Shown here in pieces: positions 40,145 through 48,543 of a stretch of 64,000 nt of DNA. The stretch is from Priestia aryabhattai B8W22 (lineage in GTDB: Bacteria; Bacillota; Bacilli; Bacillales; Bacillaceae_H), in NCBI RefSeq assembly GCF_000956595.1, contig NZ_JYOO01000012.1, forward strand, positions 62,001 to 126,000, given 5' to 3'. Below the pieces are notes generated by a model. That model had not been told where the DNA came from. It was given only the letters and a program-made list of their open reading frames with translations, and searched no databases. Within the stretch, counting starts at the first letter, position 1. Every line of letters begins with the position of its first letter. Position numbers and translations under genes: made by a program.

Positions 40145-40834
40145 TTATGCTTCATTCAAAAGTGAAGCTGTTATCGTATTTCGCGTGTCTTCAAAGTGAC
40201 GCTTCACTTCATCTTGAATACGTTCTGTATTTTGAGACTTTAATGCTTTAATCATTTCATGATGCTGCTTTATCAGTGGGAGCACAGCTGCTTTATCATC
40301 TCGAAATCTTTTTTCAGTAGTAATTAAAAGAGCAGCTAAAATAATTTCACGGATGCTTTCCCACAATTTTAATATCCGCTTGTGGTCTGCTTCAATAATC
40401 ACGAGCTCATGAAACCGCAAATCTTGATAAGCAAATTCTACATAGTCATCGTATTTAGCTGCCATGTTCATTTGATCAATGCTTTGCTCAAGCTTTTTAA
40501 TAAGCGAATCATGGTCAACTTCAGATAAACGTTCTAAAACAAAATGTTCTAAAAGCAGACGAACATCGTACAGTTCGTTTAAATCCCTAGTTGTTAAACC
40601 AATAACAACTGCTCCCATTCGCTGCAATTCAATGAGCCCTTCGTTTGAAAGGACCCGCAGTGCTTCTCTTATAGGAGATCGACTCATTCCAAACTCTGCC
40701 GAGAGCTGATTTTCCGATAGGATGGTTCCTTTCTTCAGCTCGCCGCTCATAATTTGAATTCTTAATTGGCTTACAACTTGTTCTCCCAGCGACGCTCCGC
40801 GAAGCCATCTTTCCGGGTAGGTTACCTTTTTAAT
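40145..40834 (-). CDS. GntR/FadR-type (FCD) regulator, probable AUU start
   Basis: The 229-aa regulator has a GntR winged helix (SLGEQVVSQLRIQI, LSENQLSAEFGMSRSPIREA) and an FCD effector domain with metal-site residues in DLRFHELVI and IKQHHEMIKAL. The first ATG (40750) would delete the first helix of the DNA-binding domain. The reading frame, with family-like sequence VTYPERWLRGASLGEQ, extends to an in-frame stop at 40838. Within this extension the codon 9 nt after the near-perfect SD AAGGAAGTGAT is ATT (40832-40834). I therefore propose AUU initiation. It heads the operon with the dehydrogenase and KduD-like genes. Confidence 0.75.
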   Translation of the reverse strand: MKKVTYPERWLRGASLGEQVVSQLRIQIMSGELKKGTILSENQLSAEFGMSRSPIREALRVLSNEGLIELQRMGAVVIGLTTRDLNELYDVRLLLEHFVLERLSEVDHDSLIKKLEQSIDQMNMAAKYDDYVEFAYQDLRFHELVIIEADHKRILKLWESIREIILAALLITTEKRFRDDKAAVLPLIKQHHEMIKALKSQNTERIQDEVKRHFEDTRNTITASLLNEA

Positions 40835-40856
40835 GTGTCATCACTTCCTTAGCCAA

Positions 40857-40868
40857 CTTGTATACAAG
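40857..40868. promoter_or_regulatory. GntR-type operator 1
   Basis: CTTGTATACAAG is a perfect palindrome matching FCD-type GntR sites (TNGTNNACNA core). It lies just downstream of the predicted transcription start of the gntR operon. Confidence 0.65.
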
Positions 40869-40880
40869 TATTCAAGATTT

Positions 40881-40917
40881 AGTATATAGATAAGAAACCT
40901 AATTGTAAACGTTTTCT
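40881..40917 (-). promoter_or_regulatory. gntR operon promoter overlapped by a cre site
   Basis: On the minus strand the -35 is TTTACA (40904-40909), the spacer is 17 bp and the -10 is TATACT (40881-40886). TGTAAACGTTTTCT (40904-40917) fits the cre consensus at every position and overlaps the -35, so CcpA should repress the operon. Confidence 0.75.
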
Positions 40918-40988
40918 TTTTAAAATGTATATTTTTACAATTCTTTCTTACACTAAGAAATACTGATAAATAAAAGGTGGGAAGATGA

Positions 40989-41447
40989 ATGAATCAAATG
41001 ATATTATGGGGGATTCTTGTTATTCCATGGTTTTTACTGCTGCTGCTCGATAAACAGCGTGTTAAACGATTTTTTACTGTAGGATTATTTGCTGCATTAA
41101 TGATGACAATCGCCTATCAAGTAGCGGAAAAAATGCACTGGTGGACGGTTCAAGAAAACGTATTTTTTCTTACTAGCATGGGAGCAACGATTTATTGCCT
41201 TCATATTGTGATTACGATCTTTGTCTTTTACCTTACGTATCCCGGGTTTATCTTGTACATACTTGTTAACATTATTTTGGATTTGATTCATGGTTATGTT
41301 ATTGTTCCTTTTCTCGCTAAAATCGGGCTTTATAATTTGTATGATATCAGTCATTTTGGGCTTTTCCTTGTCATGACTACGGTAGCTATTATCCTTTACT
41401 TGTTTCAACGGCTGCTTGACTTTATATTTGAGGAAAGCCCTGCATAA
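40989..41447 (+). CDS. CBO0543-like membrane protein, unknown
   Basis: The 152-aa protein has about five membrane helices (starting MILWGILVIPWFLLLLLDKQ) and a conserved-looking segment LYDISHFGLFLVMTTVAII. It fits small Bacillus/Clostridium membrane proteins annotated as CBO0543 family; function unknown. Single gene, convergent with the M23-like gene. Confidence 0.65.
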   Translation: MNQMILWGILVIPWFLLLLLDKQRVKRFFTVGLFAALMMTIAYQVAEKMHWWTVQENVFFLTSMGATIYCLHIVITIFVFYLTYPGFILYILVNIILDLIHGYVIVPFLAKIGLYNLYDISHFGLFLVMTTVAIILYLFQRLLDFIFEESPA

Positions 41448-41476
41448 AAAGCCACAGCAAACGCTATGGCTTTTAA
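41447..41476. terminator. Bidirectional terminator
   Basis: The stem AAAAGCCACAGC/GCTATGGCTTTT (41447-41458, 41463-41474) with one mismatch lies between convergent genes. Confidence 0.8.
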
Positions 41477-42358
41477 TCAATAGAAAAATGGAATAACTGT
41501 ATCTCCGCGAATCGGTTCAATAGCCGCATGAAACTGAATTCGCAAACTTTTTGACGTTTCGATGTCAGCGGCATCCATAACGTGAAAATGAATGTGAGGT
41601 TCGGATGAATTCCCAGAATTTCCACACCTTCCGAGCAGCGTTCCTTTACGAACCACGTCTCCTTTTTTTACAGAAACCGACCCTTTCTTCAAATGTGCAA
41701 GCACACTGTATTCTTTTCCTTCATGCTCAATGATAACGTGATTCCCTAAAGGATTTTTTCTATTCGTGTGTCCAATTTCATTATCTTCTTGCCCATCAGC
41801 TGCTGCGATAACGACTCCTTCAAGCGGAGCTACAACCTTTTTTCCATATGCATAGTAATCTTCGTTTTTCATTCCATCATTTTTATAGCTTTGCTTTCCT
41901 TTTCGCACGACTAAATCATACGCATACCTTTGGTTTTCGACTGGATGGTGATAGTTCAGCACCTCATGCTTTCCTCCCCAATAGACAAACCATTCACTTT
42001 GAATCGGCATCGTATATTTGTTTGTACTCCATCGCTCTCTCTTTGGAAATGATTCTATAGGAGCAATCACAAGTGCTTGTATAATGGTATGTTCATCAAA
42101 CATAACGCTGATGGCTTTTGTCTGCGTAGAATTTATCCAAATAAACTGCTCAATTTGAGGGGTTAAATAAAGATTTGTTTCTAGTCTGTAGAACTGTTCT
42201 CCTTGATTAACCAATTTGCTCTGCTCCAAAAATTGCTGAAGCGAAACTTGACGTTTAAATTCTTCGCTTACACAATCATAAAGCTTCTGAAAATCCCCTT
42301 CTGAAAATAAAGTTCCAAACTCTTCTCTGATATTCACTTTTCTCTCTGTATCCATCAT
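41477..42358 (-). CDS. M23 (LytM-like) domain protein without signal peptide
   Basis: The 293-aa protein has an N-terminal region resembling DUF3887 (FQKLYDCVSEEFKRQVSLQQ) and a C-terminal LytM/M23 domain: GKKVVAPLEGVVIAAADG, GNHVIIEHEGKEYSVLAHLK, VRKGTLLGRCGNSGNSSEPH and HIHFH. The HxH zinc pair is present, but the first ligand motif reads RYAYD instead of HxxxD, so peptidase activity is uncertain. There is no signal peptide or membrane segment, which is odd for a cell-wall enzyme. SD AGGGTGG precedes the ATG. Confidence 0.78.
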   Translation of the reverse strand: MMDTERKVNIREEFGTLFSEGDFQKLYDCVSEEFKRQVSLQQFLEQSKLVNQGEQFYRLETNLYLTPQIEQFIWINSTQTKAISVMFDEHTIIQALVIAPIESFPKRERWSTNKYTMPIQSEWFVYWGGKHEVLNYHHPVENQRYAYDLVVRKGKQSYKNDGMKNEDYYAYGKKVVAPLEGVVIAAADGQEDNEIGHTNRKNPLGNHVIIEHEGKEYSVLAHLKKGSVSVKKGDVVRKGTLLGRCGNSGNSSEPHIHFHVMDAADIETSKSLRIQFHAAIEPIRGDTVIPFFY

Positions 42359-42479
42359 TTTAATCCACCCTTTTATATGTATTTCAATTTGTTTGAATTA
42401 TCTATAAGTAATACGTTTTATTTTATAAAAAGGTTTCATTTTCCAATTATTCTATCTCAAAATCTTCCTCTATACCGTA

Positions 42480-42508
42480 TTTACAATTTTCTCAATCCAT
42501 TTTATACT
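42480..42508 (+). promoter_or_regulatory. Promoter of the leader ORF and phosphatase gene
   Basis: The -35 is TTTACA (42480-42485), the spacer is 17 bp and the -10 is TATACT (42503-42508). The predicted start is near 42515, 25 nt before the 20-codon ORF. Confidence 0.65.
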
Positions 42509-42539
42509 TATTTTACAAATATTTGAAAGGAGGTGCAGC

Positions 42540-42602
42540 ATGATGAAAATAACGTTAAATAAGAAAATCAAGCTGCGCCGAGTAAGTGTTTTTGGCGCTT
42601 AA
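42540..42602 (+). CDS. 20-aa upstream ORF (leader peptide)
   Basis: This is a 20-codon ORF, MMKITLNKKIKLRRVSVFGA, behind a consensus SD GAAAGGAGGTG with ideal spacing. It is very basic and hydrophobic at the end. It ends 19 nt before the phosphatase start, whose own SD AAGGAG lies in the gap. Such a strong SD on so short a frame suggests a leader peptide or small protein. No homologue known to me. Confidence 0.6.
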   Translation: MMKITLNKKIKLRRVSVFGA

Positions 42603-42621
42603 ATTTTAAGGAGATTTCACA

Positions 42622-43158
42622 ATGAAAGTAGCATTAGTACGTCATTACAAAGTAAACAAAGGGCTTCCAGAAAACCACCGCTTATCTACGGATGAACTAG
42701 TGGCTTGGTTTCAGGAATATGATGAATCAGATATTACGTATGGAGAGACTGATTTGAATAATATCGAATGGAAACGCTGTTTTTCAAGCGATATGCCGCG
42801 AGCACACAAAACGGCAAAGCATATTTATAAACAGGAGATCACTCTTCTTCCGGAACTTAGAGAAATACCTATGCCTATTATTCCATTAAAATTCAAACTT
42901 CCTTTTATCCTCTGGGCATTACTGTTTCGCATGTCCGGACTCATCAACAAGCAAGTTCGTAAAGATATGACTGAGACTAAGAGAAAAGTAGCAGCAGTGC
43001 TAGATCGCGCTATTTCCGAGTCAGAAGATGATTTGCTGATTGTCAGCCACGGAGGCATTATGAAGTTTATGCGTAAAGAACTTATAAAACGCGGCTTTAA
43101 AGGACCTCGGTTTGATATTGCTGTTAACGGAAAGCTTTATTTATTTGAGAAGAAATAA
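42622..43158 (+). CDS. Histidine phosphatase family protein
   Basis: The 178-aa protein has the phosphoglycerate-mutase-like catalytic start KVALVRHYKV (RHY instead of RHG, active His 8), CFSSDMPRAHKTAKHI, a glutamate region ELREIPMP and LLIVSHGGIMKFM with the second His. It contains an unusual hydrophobic insert FKLPFILWALLFRMSGLI. It likely dephosphorylates a small molecule; substrate unknown. It is second in a transcription unit with a 20-codon ORF. Confidence 0.85.
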   Translation: MKVALVRHYKVNKGLPENHRLSTDELVAWFQEYDESDITYGETDLNNIEWKRCFSSDMPRAHKTAKHIYKQEITLLPELREIPMPIIPLKFKLPFILWALLFRMSGLINKQVRKDMTETKRKVAAVLDRAISESEDDLLIVSHGGIMKFMRKELIKRGFKGPRFDIAVNGKLYLFEKK

Positions 43159-43212
43159 AATTTTTCATCATTTCGAACCGTTTCATTTAACAGCCAATTT
43201 TAAAAAAAGAAA

Positions 43213-43248
43213 AAAGCGTAGACAGCCCATAGGCTTGTCTACGCTTCT
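43213..43248. terminator. Bidirectional terminator
   Basis: A long stem of AAGCGTAGAC type (43214-43227 with 43232-43246, one bulge), with an A run before it, between the phosphatase and CotX genes. Confidence 0.8.
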
Positions 43249-43274
43249 CTACACAAAAGATAAAAGGCTTATGC

Positions 43275-43820
43275 TTATAGCTGGATTTCTAACTCTACTA
43301 ACAGAGCAAGTAATAGCTCAATTAATACTTGAATGTTGATTGCAATTTCAGTGTCTGATACAGTTACCTTTACATTTCGTGAATTTTTAATGACTGTGCG
43401 CTGTCTATTAATTTGTTTGATAGAAGATTTTTGGAATAACTCTTGTGCAATTGACTCTGCTTCTGCGCTGCTTCCAATCGCAATTGTTAAAACAAGAACA
43501 ATTGCTGCTTGCAGTGCCGCTTGGACAGATAAAGCTGCTTTGATACTTGTTGTATTTACTTCAACATCTGCAGAATCACAGACAAAAATAGTTTCTTCAG
43601 AATATTGAACAGTTTCTTCTTTTTGTTTCGCTACTTGATTTTCTCTAACAGCGTTGAACGCCGGATGGCTAGAGCCTTCCAATGCACTCCATCCAGATCC
43701 TCCGCATTTTGTTTCTTTTCTTTTCTTTTTACCTTTAAAATAACCTTCTGCTCCTGCATCGTCTTTTTTCATATAATACGCATCATCTTCAGGATTGTAA
43801 TAACTGTAGTATTTACTCAT
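43275..43820 (-). CDS. CotX/CotV-domain spore coat protein
   Basis: The 181-aa protein has a Tyr/Asp-rich N-terminus (MSKYYSYYNPEDDAYYMKKD), a middle with WSALEGSSHPAFNAV, and a C-terminal spore coat protein X/V domain: SADVEVNTTSIKAALSVQAA, SAEAESIAQELFQKSSIKQI and the terminal VLIELLLALLVELEIQL. CotX proteins are cross-linked into the outer spore coat. The ATG at 43820 follows AGAAGGGTGAT. Its presence marks the organism as spore-forming. Confidence 0.85.
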   Translation of the reverse strand: MSKYYSYYNPEDDAYYMKKDDAGAEGYFKGKKKRKETKCGGSGWSALEGSSHPAFNAVRENQVAKQKEETVQYSEETIFVCDSADVEVNTTSIKAALSVQAALQAAIVLVLTIAIGSSAEAESIAQELFQKSSIKQINRQRTVIKNSRNVKVTVSDTEIAINIQVLIELLLALLVELEIQL

Positions 43821-43912
43821 ATCAATCACCCTTCTAAAAGTTTTTGTTTTTTGCAAATCCACATGATTTTCTTAATAAAAACCACTTTATACCCTTCTGA
43901 TCACTAACGTTT

Positions 43913-44113
43913 TTACTTGAGTGTATTATTGACTTTCGACTGAAGCTCAGCAACAATTTGCTTAATTTTTTGTTTTTGCTCAGGGGATAAATTTCTTAGA
44001 GAATCTTCTGAAACACCATACTTTTTTAGTACATCAGAGATTAAAGCATCAGCAACACGGCTTGTCTGATCACTGTTAAAAGCTGAAGCGATTACTTTGC
44101 GTAAATTGCTCAT
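43913..44113 (-). CDS. Small protein upstream of the CotX gene, possibly spore-related
   Basis: The 66-aa soluble, helical protein MSNLRKVIASAFNSDQTSRV ends QKIKQIVAELQSKVNNTLK. The ATG at 44113 has CAGGAGTG upstream; the longer frame has none. It lies 92 nt upstream of the CotX-type gene on the same strand, which suggests a spore-coat connection (inference). No family recognised. Confidence 0.6.
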   Translation of the reverse strand: MSNLRKVIASAFNSDQTSRVADALISDVLKKYGVSEDSLRNLSPEQKQKIKQIVAELQSKVNNTLK

Positions 44114-44274
44114 ATAAATATCCACTCCTGTTAGAAAGATTGTGAGGTGAAGTTGCTCACCTGTTAACAATATATGTAATTTAAAACAATTCGTATAGAC
44201 TGATGACAGCGGACAAGCACACATTTTTTGTACAAGCTTTAATTAAGATAAAAGATCATATTTATAAGCACATT

Positions 44275-44308
44275 AAAAAGTCGCAGAGATCAGTCTCAGC
44301 GACTTTTT
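44275..44308 (-). terminator. Terminator of the NhaK-type gene
   Basis: The stem AAAAAGTCGC/GCGACTTTTT (44275-44284, 44299-44308), extended by AGAGA/TCTCA-type inner pairing. It overlaps the end of the antiporter gene. Confidence 0.85.
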
Positions 44309-46340
44309 AATAACCATTTTCTTCAATTGTTAATGCTTCACGCAAAGCGATATCTTTTCGAATATTATGAGCGATTTCACGTGTGATTTCTCCTTTTTCA
44401 TAAAGCTCTTGCACCGTTTCCCGCTCGGTATGAAACGCTTTATAACATAAATCTCTCGTTGTTTTTTTACGTTTGCGTGAATTATACTCGGTACTCTCTT
44501 TTCTAAGTCTCGCCATAGATCTATGGTATTCACTAATAATAGCAAGTGAAATCATTCGATTTTCTTCGTTCATATTTTCTTTAATGACCTTTATCGCTTC
44601 TTCAATCATTTGAATACGTACTTTGTTCACTTTGCTTCTTCTGCGCAGGCTTTGTTTTCTTAACGCCTGCTTATTCGGTGAAAAAATTCGGACTAGTAAT
44701 AATAAAACTTTTTTAAACCTCATCCAGCTTACCAATAATTTGTACCTTACACGATTGGTTACAGCCATTTCAAGCTTGTGCGTATGTTCCAAACAAATAT
44801 ACGCTGTCTCACGGTCTATTTTTTCCTCTTTTAATAGCTTTTCCACCAATTTTCCCTTGGCCTGAAGAGCCAGCAATCGAATTTCTTCTTCATACTGTTT
44901 GTTTTCAGAGGCTTCTAAAGGATGAGTTTTAACAATGATGTTATTGATTGTTGTATTATACGTTGAAATTAATGAAAGAGCTGCTCCACGATTTTCCTCG
45001 GTCATTTCTCTTTTTAACCGCTGAATAGCAGCTTTGTGCACTTTAATGCGGGCTTTGACCTCTTTTGTATTGCGCTCAGGCTTCTTCTGCGCCTTTTCTG
45101 TTTTCGCAATGACGGGTAAAAGAATACTTGCCGCAACTAAGGTTAACAATATAACACCTGCTGCTAGAAAAATAATCAAAGAGCGTTCTGGAAAATCACT
45201 GCCGTTATCAAGCGTATAAGGAATCGAAAACGCTCCGGCTAACGTAACAGCTCCTCGTACACCTGAAACCGTAATAATTCCAATAGACCGGGGCTCAGGT
45301 TTGAGGTGCTTGTTATTTTTGTAATACCAGCCTACTGACCATGACACCATCACCCAAATAAATCGTAGTACAAGCAAAAAGACAGTAATAATCAAAATAT
45401 AAAGAAGCACTTGTCCATTATTAAAGTTTGGATCTTGAATAATTGCTTTCGCTACTTTTGGTATTTGCAGACCAAGCAGTACAAACACCAAGCCATTTAA
45501 CAAATATAAAATAACCGTCCAAGTACTTTTTGATACTACTTTAAGCTGCTGGTTAGGTGATTCCTCTCGATCGCGCTCAATCGCATGCACAATGCCGCCT
45601 GCTACAACTGCCAAGATTCCTGATAAATGAAAGTGTTCAGCAATGTAGAAGACAACAAATGGAGTTAAAATTTGTATTAACATATGAATCGTAATATCTT
45701 CCATTCCTAAACGTCGAACAAGTACACGCAGTCTAATAATCAGAAAAGCGATAAATGCTCCTACAAACAAACCGCCCAGTGCTACCCAAAGGAACTGAAA
45801 TGTAGCATCTACTATCGAAAAGACGCCCGTTACGGTAGCAGCTACTGCTACTTGAAACGCTACAAGACCAGAAGCATCATTCATCAGCCCTTCGCCTTCA
45901 AGCAAATGCATAATTCGCTTAGGCAGCTTTACTCGGCTCGCCATAGCTCCAACAGCCACTACATCTGTTGGGGACAAAATAGCGGCTAGTGCAAATGCCG
46001 CCGGTAATGGAATGGAAGGGATGAGCCAATTGATTAGATACCCTCCTACTGCCACCGTTACAAAAACCAGTCCCAGCGCTAGCAATAAAATAGGTGTACG
46101 AAGCTTCCAAAGAGCAGCTCTTGACACGTTTTTCCCATCATTAAATAATAGCGGGGCAATAAATAAAATAAAAAATAACTCAGGCTCCAAATGTACATCT
46201 CCACCAAATGGCAAGATAGCAAGCCCTGCTCCCAAAGCTATTTGAACTAAGGGAACAGGAATAAATGGTACAAAATGATTAATGATATTAGATAGACCAA
46301 TCAAAGCCAATAAGACTAATATCGTCAGAAAAAATTCCAT
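44307..46340 (-). CDS. nhaK: NhaK-type CPA1 Na+/H+ antiporter
   Basis: The 677-aa protein has about twelve N-terminal membrane helices of the CPA1 family: LLFNDGKNVSRAALWKLRTP, AAILSPTDVVAVGAMASRVK, LLEGEGLMNDASGLVAFQVA (the ion-binding ND motif) and GVRGAVTLAGAFSIPY. A cytoplasmic C-terminal domain of roughly 250 residues follows, with two similar helical segments (IQRLKREMTEENRGAALSLI and IKVIKENMNEENRMISLAII). Length and layout match B. subtilis NhaK (YvgP), a K+/Na+/Li+-proton antiporter. Confidence 0.88.
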   Translation of the reverse strand: MEFFLTILVLLALIGLSNIINHFVPFIPVPLVQIALGAGLAILPFGGDVHLEPELFFILFIAPLLFNDGKNVSRAALWKLRTPILLLALGLVFVTVAVGGYLINWLIPSIPLPAAFALAAILSPTDVVAVGAMASRVKLPKRIMHLLEGEGLMNDASGLVAFQVAVAATVTGVFSIVDATFQFLWVALGGLFVGAFIAFLIIRLRVLVRRLGMEDITIHMLIQILTPFVVFYIAEHFHLSGILAVVAGGIVHAIERDREESPNQQLKVVSKSTWTVILYLLNGLVFVLLGLQIPKVAKAIIQDPNFNNGQVLLYILIITVFLLVLRFIWVMVSWSVGWYYKNNKHLKPEPRSIGIITVSGVRGAVTLAGAFSIPYTLDNGSDFPERSLIIFLAAGVILLTLVAASILLPVIAKTEKAQKKPERNTKEVKARIKVHKAAIQRLKREMTEENRGAALSLISTYNTTINNIIVKTHPLEASENKQYEEEIRLLALQAKGKLVEKLLKEEKIDRETAYICLEHTHKLEMAVTNRVRYKLLVSWMRFKKVLLLLVRIFSPNKQALRKQSLRRRSKVNKVRIQMIEEAIKVIKENMNEENRMISLAIISEYHRSMARLRKESTEYNSRKRKKTTRDLCYKAFHTERETVQELYEKGEITREIAHNIRKDIALREALTIEENGY

Positions 46341-46576
46341 AAAAACAATCGACTCCTACTTCTATTTACATCGTTTTAAAGGTATCACGCTATCTCTTTT
46401 CATTCATTTTATAGTGTTTAGTTTACGCTTTTTCTGCCAAAAAATGTTGTGGGTTATTAAAAAGTGTTCTTTCTTTTCAGTAAGTTTATTTCTGCTGATA
46501 TTAAGGGAACAGTATACATGATATTCTTTATTTACCATATAAATCAGCTCATCAAACTTTTAAAAGGGAGGTGTTC

Positions 46577-46601
46577 CCTTATCCGTTTCAACGGGGTAAG
46601 G
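46577..46601 (+). promoter_or_regulatory. Hairpin partly covering the SD of the CorC/HlyC gene
   Basis: CCTTATCC (46577-46584) pairs with GGGTAAGG (46594-46601) with one U-G pair. The 3' arm includes the AAGG of the SD AAGGAG just before the TTG start, so folding would hinder initiation. A second SD-like AAAGGGAGGTG lies at 46563-46573. Confidence 0.45.
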
Positions 46602-46609
46602 AGATAAAT

Positions 46610-47923
46610 TTGGAAACAGTAAATGTCATTTTATTCATCGTATTAATCATATTAACAGCCTTTTTTGTTGCAACGGAATTTGCCGTCATTAGGGTACGGT
46701 CGACTAGAATCGACCAGTTAATTGAAGAAGGAAACCGGAACGCTTTAGCAGCAAAAAAAGTAGTATCAAATTTAGATGGTTATCTTTCAGCCACACAGCT
46801 GGGAATTACGGTTACTGCACTCGGTCTAGGCTGGATAGGTGAACCTACGGTAGGTCATTTATTAGAGCCTCTTATTGACATGCTTCCTTTTGCTACATCA
46901 CTTTCGCATGTCATATCTTTTGTTCTTGCTTTTTCGATTGTCACATTTTTAAATGTGGTAGCTGGAGAACTTGCGCCCAAAACAGTGGCGATTCAAAAAG
47001 CCGAACAAGTGACGCTGTTATTTTCCCGTCCTCTTATTCTTTTTTCTAAGTTACTTTATCCATTTATTTGGCTTTTAAACCACTCAGCAAGAGGCGTTGT
47101 CGGATTATTCGGCCTGAAGCCAGCTTCTGAAAATGAAGTAGCTCATAGTGAAGAAGAACTTAGAATTATTTTATCTGAAAGCTATGAGAGCGGTGAAATT
47201 AATCAATCGGAATTTAAGTTCATGAATAATATTTTTGAATTTGATAATCGTACGGCTAAAGAAATCATGGTGCCTCGTACAGAAGTTGTGAGCGTATCAG
47301 CAGATGAAACGATAGAAGAATTCTTAAAAATGGCTAGAGTAGAGCAATATACTCGCTATCCGGTAGTTGTAGATGGAAACAAAGATCAAGTGGTGGGATT
47401 AGTTAATATTAAAGAAATATTAGCGGATTACATAAAAGAAGATGATATTAAATCACGCACCGTACAAACGTATATGAAACCCATCATTCAAGTCATTGAT
47501 TCCATCGCCATTTACGACTTATTGCTTAAGATTCAAAGGGACAGAATTCACATGGCCATCTTAATAGATGAGTACGGAGGAACAACAGGGCTTGTAACAG
47601 TAGAAGACATTTTAGAAGAAATTGTTGGTGAAATTCGTGATGAATTTGATGATGATGAAATACCCGACGTACACAAAATTGATGAAAATCACTACGTACT
47701 AGATGCGAAGGTGTTGATTGAAGAAGTAAATGATTTACTCGGAACAAATATTGAACAAGAAGATGTTGATACCATTGGCGGCTGGATGCTGACCGAAAAG
47801 TTTGATCTCGCTAAAGGTGATAGCATCACAAACGAAAGTTTTTCATTTAAAGTCATTGATATTGAACATCACCATATTAAACGAATCGAAATAACAAAGG
47901 AAAAAAGTACGGATTCCAGCTGA
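46610..47923 (+). CDS. HlyC/CorC (CNNM/UPF0053) family transporter
   Basis: The 437-aa protein has an N-terminal DUF21/CNNM membrane domain (FFVATEFAVIRVRSTRID, ATQLGITVTALGLGWIGEP, VVAGELAPKTVAIQKAE), two CBS repeats (from about residue 205: MVPRTEVVSVSADE to TYMKPIIQVIDSI) and a C-terminal CorC_HlyC domain (VEDILEEIVGEIRDEFDDDE, DTIGGWMLTEKF). Relatives export Mg2+ or Co2+. The start is TTG at 46610, 7 nt after AAGGAG; a hairpin overlaps that SD. Confidence 0.9.
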   Translation: METVNVILFIVLIILTAFFVATEFAVIRVRSTRIDQLIEEGNRNALAAKKVVSNLDGYLSATQLGITVTALGLGWIGEPTVGHLLEPLIDMLPFATSLSHVISFVLAFSIVTFLNVVAGELAPKTVAIQKAEQVTLLFSRPLILFSKLLYPFIWLLNHSARGVVGLFGLKPASENEVAHSEEELRIILSESYESGEINQSEFKFMNNIFEFDNRTAKEIMVPRTEVVSVSADETIEEFLKMARVEQYTRYPVVVDGNKDQVVGLVNIKEILADYIKEDDIKSRTVQTYMKPIIQVIDSIAIYDLLLKIQRDRIHMAILIDEYGGTTGLVTVEDILEEIVGEIRDEFDDDEIPDVHKIDENHYVLDAKVLIEEVNDLLGTNIEQEDVDTIGGWMLTEKFDLAKGDSITNESFSFKVIDIEHHHIKRIEITKEKSTDSS

Positions 47924-48370
47924 TTATCCGTACTTTTTTTGATGCTCTTTTTTCAATTGCAAGTACTCTTTATTCTCTCGTACCTCCTTCCATTTTTCCA
48001 TAAAAATAGCCGCCGATTCTGCTTTTTGTTCATCAATTTGCCGTTCGTTACGCTCTCCGTCTTTGCTGTATTTCTTTCCGCCTTTGTAGTTCGCGTAGCG
48101 CCTGGATCGCGTGTATCCCATTTGGAGAAATTTCCGGGCCATATCCATTCCAACAAAATCGCTTTTTTCTTTGTAGGTTAAAAAAAGCTGATAGATGGCC
48201 TCCGCGGATTCCTCAGCAATGTCAGGTGTTCGAAAACGCCAATGAGGAAGAATTTCACTTTTATATGGCTCAACAAGGAGAACTCCTTGTTCTCCTTTTC
48301 CTACTCTATACTTTTCAGGATATTTTCTAAAATCGATATGTTCAAAGTCAAGTGAGTAATCAAATGCCAC
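47924..48370 (-). CDS. DUF4385 family protein
   Basis: The 148-aa soluble protein matches DUF4385: FDYSLDFEHIDFRKYPEKYR, VGKGEQGVLLVEPYKSEILP, HWRFRTPDIAEESAEAIYQL, and FVGMDMARKFLQMGYTRSRR followed by YANYKGGKKY. The function of the family is unknown. The start is GTG behind AAAGGAGG at 8 nt. Its stop codon directly abuts the stop of the convergent CorC/HlyC gene. Confidence 0.87.
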   Translation of the reverse strand: MAFDYSLDFEHIDFRKYPEKYRVGKGEQGVLLVEPYKSEILPHWRFRTPDIAEESAEAIYQLFLTYKEKSDFVGMDMARKFLQMGYTRSRRYANYKGGKKYSKDGERNERQIDEQKAESAAIFMEKWKEVRENKEYLQLKKEHQKKYG

Positions 48371-48543
48371 GGCTCTCCCCTCCTTTTTGATCTCTACCCT
48401 TTACAAATGAATGATAAAACTTTTCTTAAAGAAGTTTTTCACATGCAGATGCGGGTAATAATAGGTGGATAAGTATGACTAACTTTTTTCTCCATGCTAA
48501 AAGAAGTCCGAACTTATTAAATCATGATACGGGAGATTTCGTT

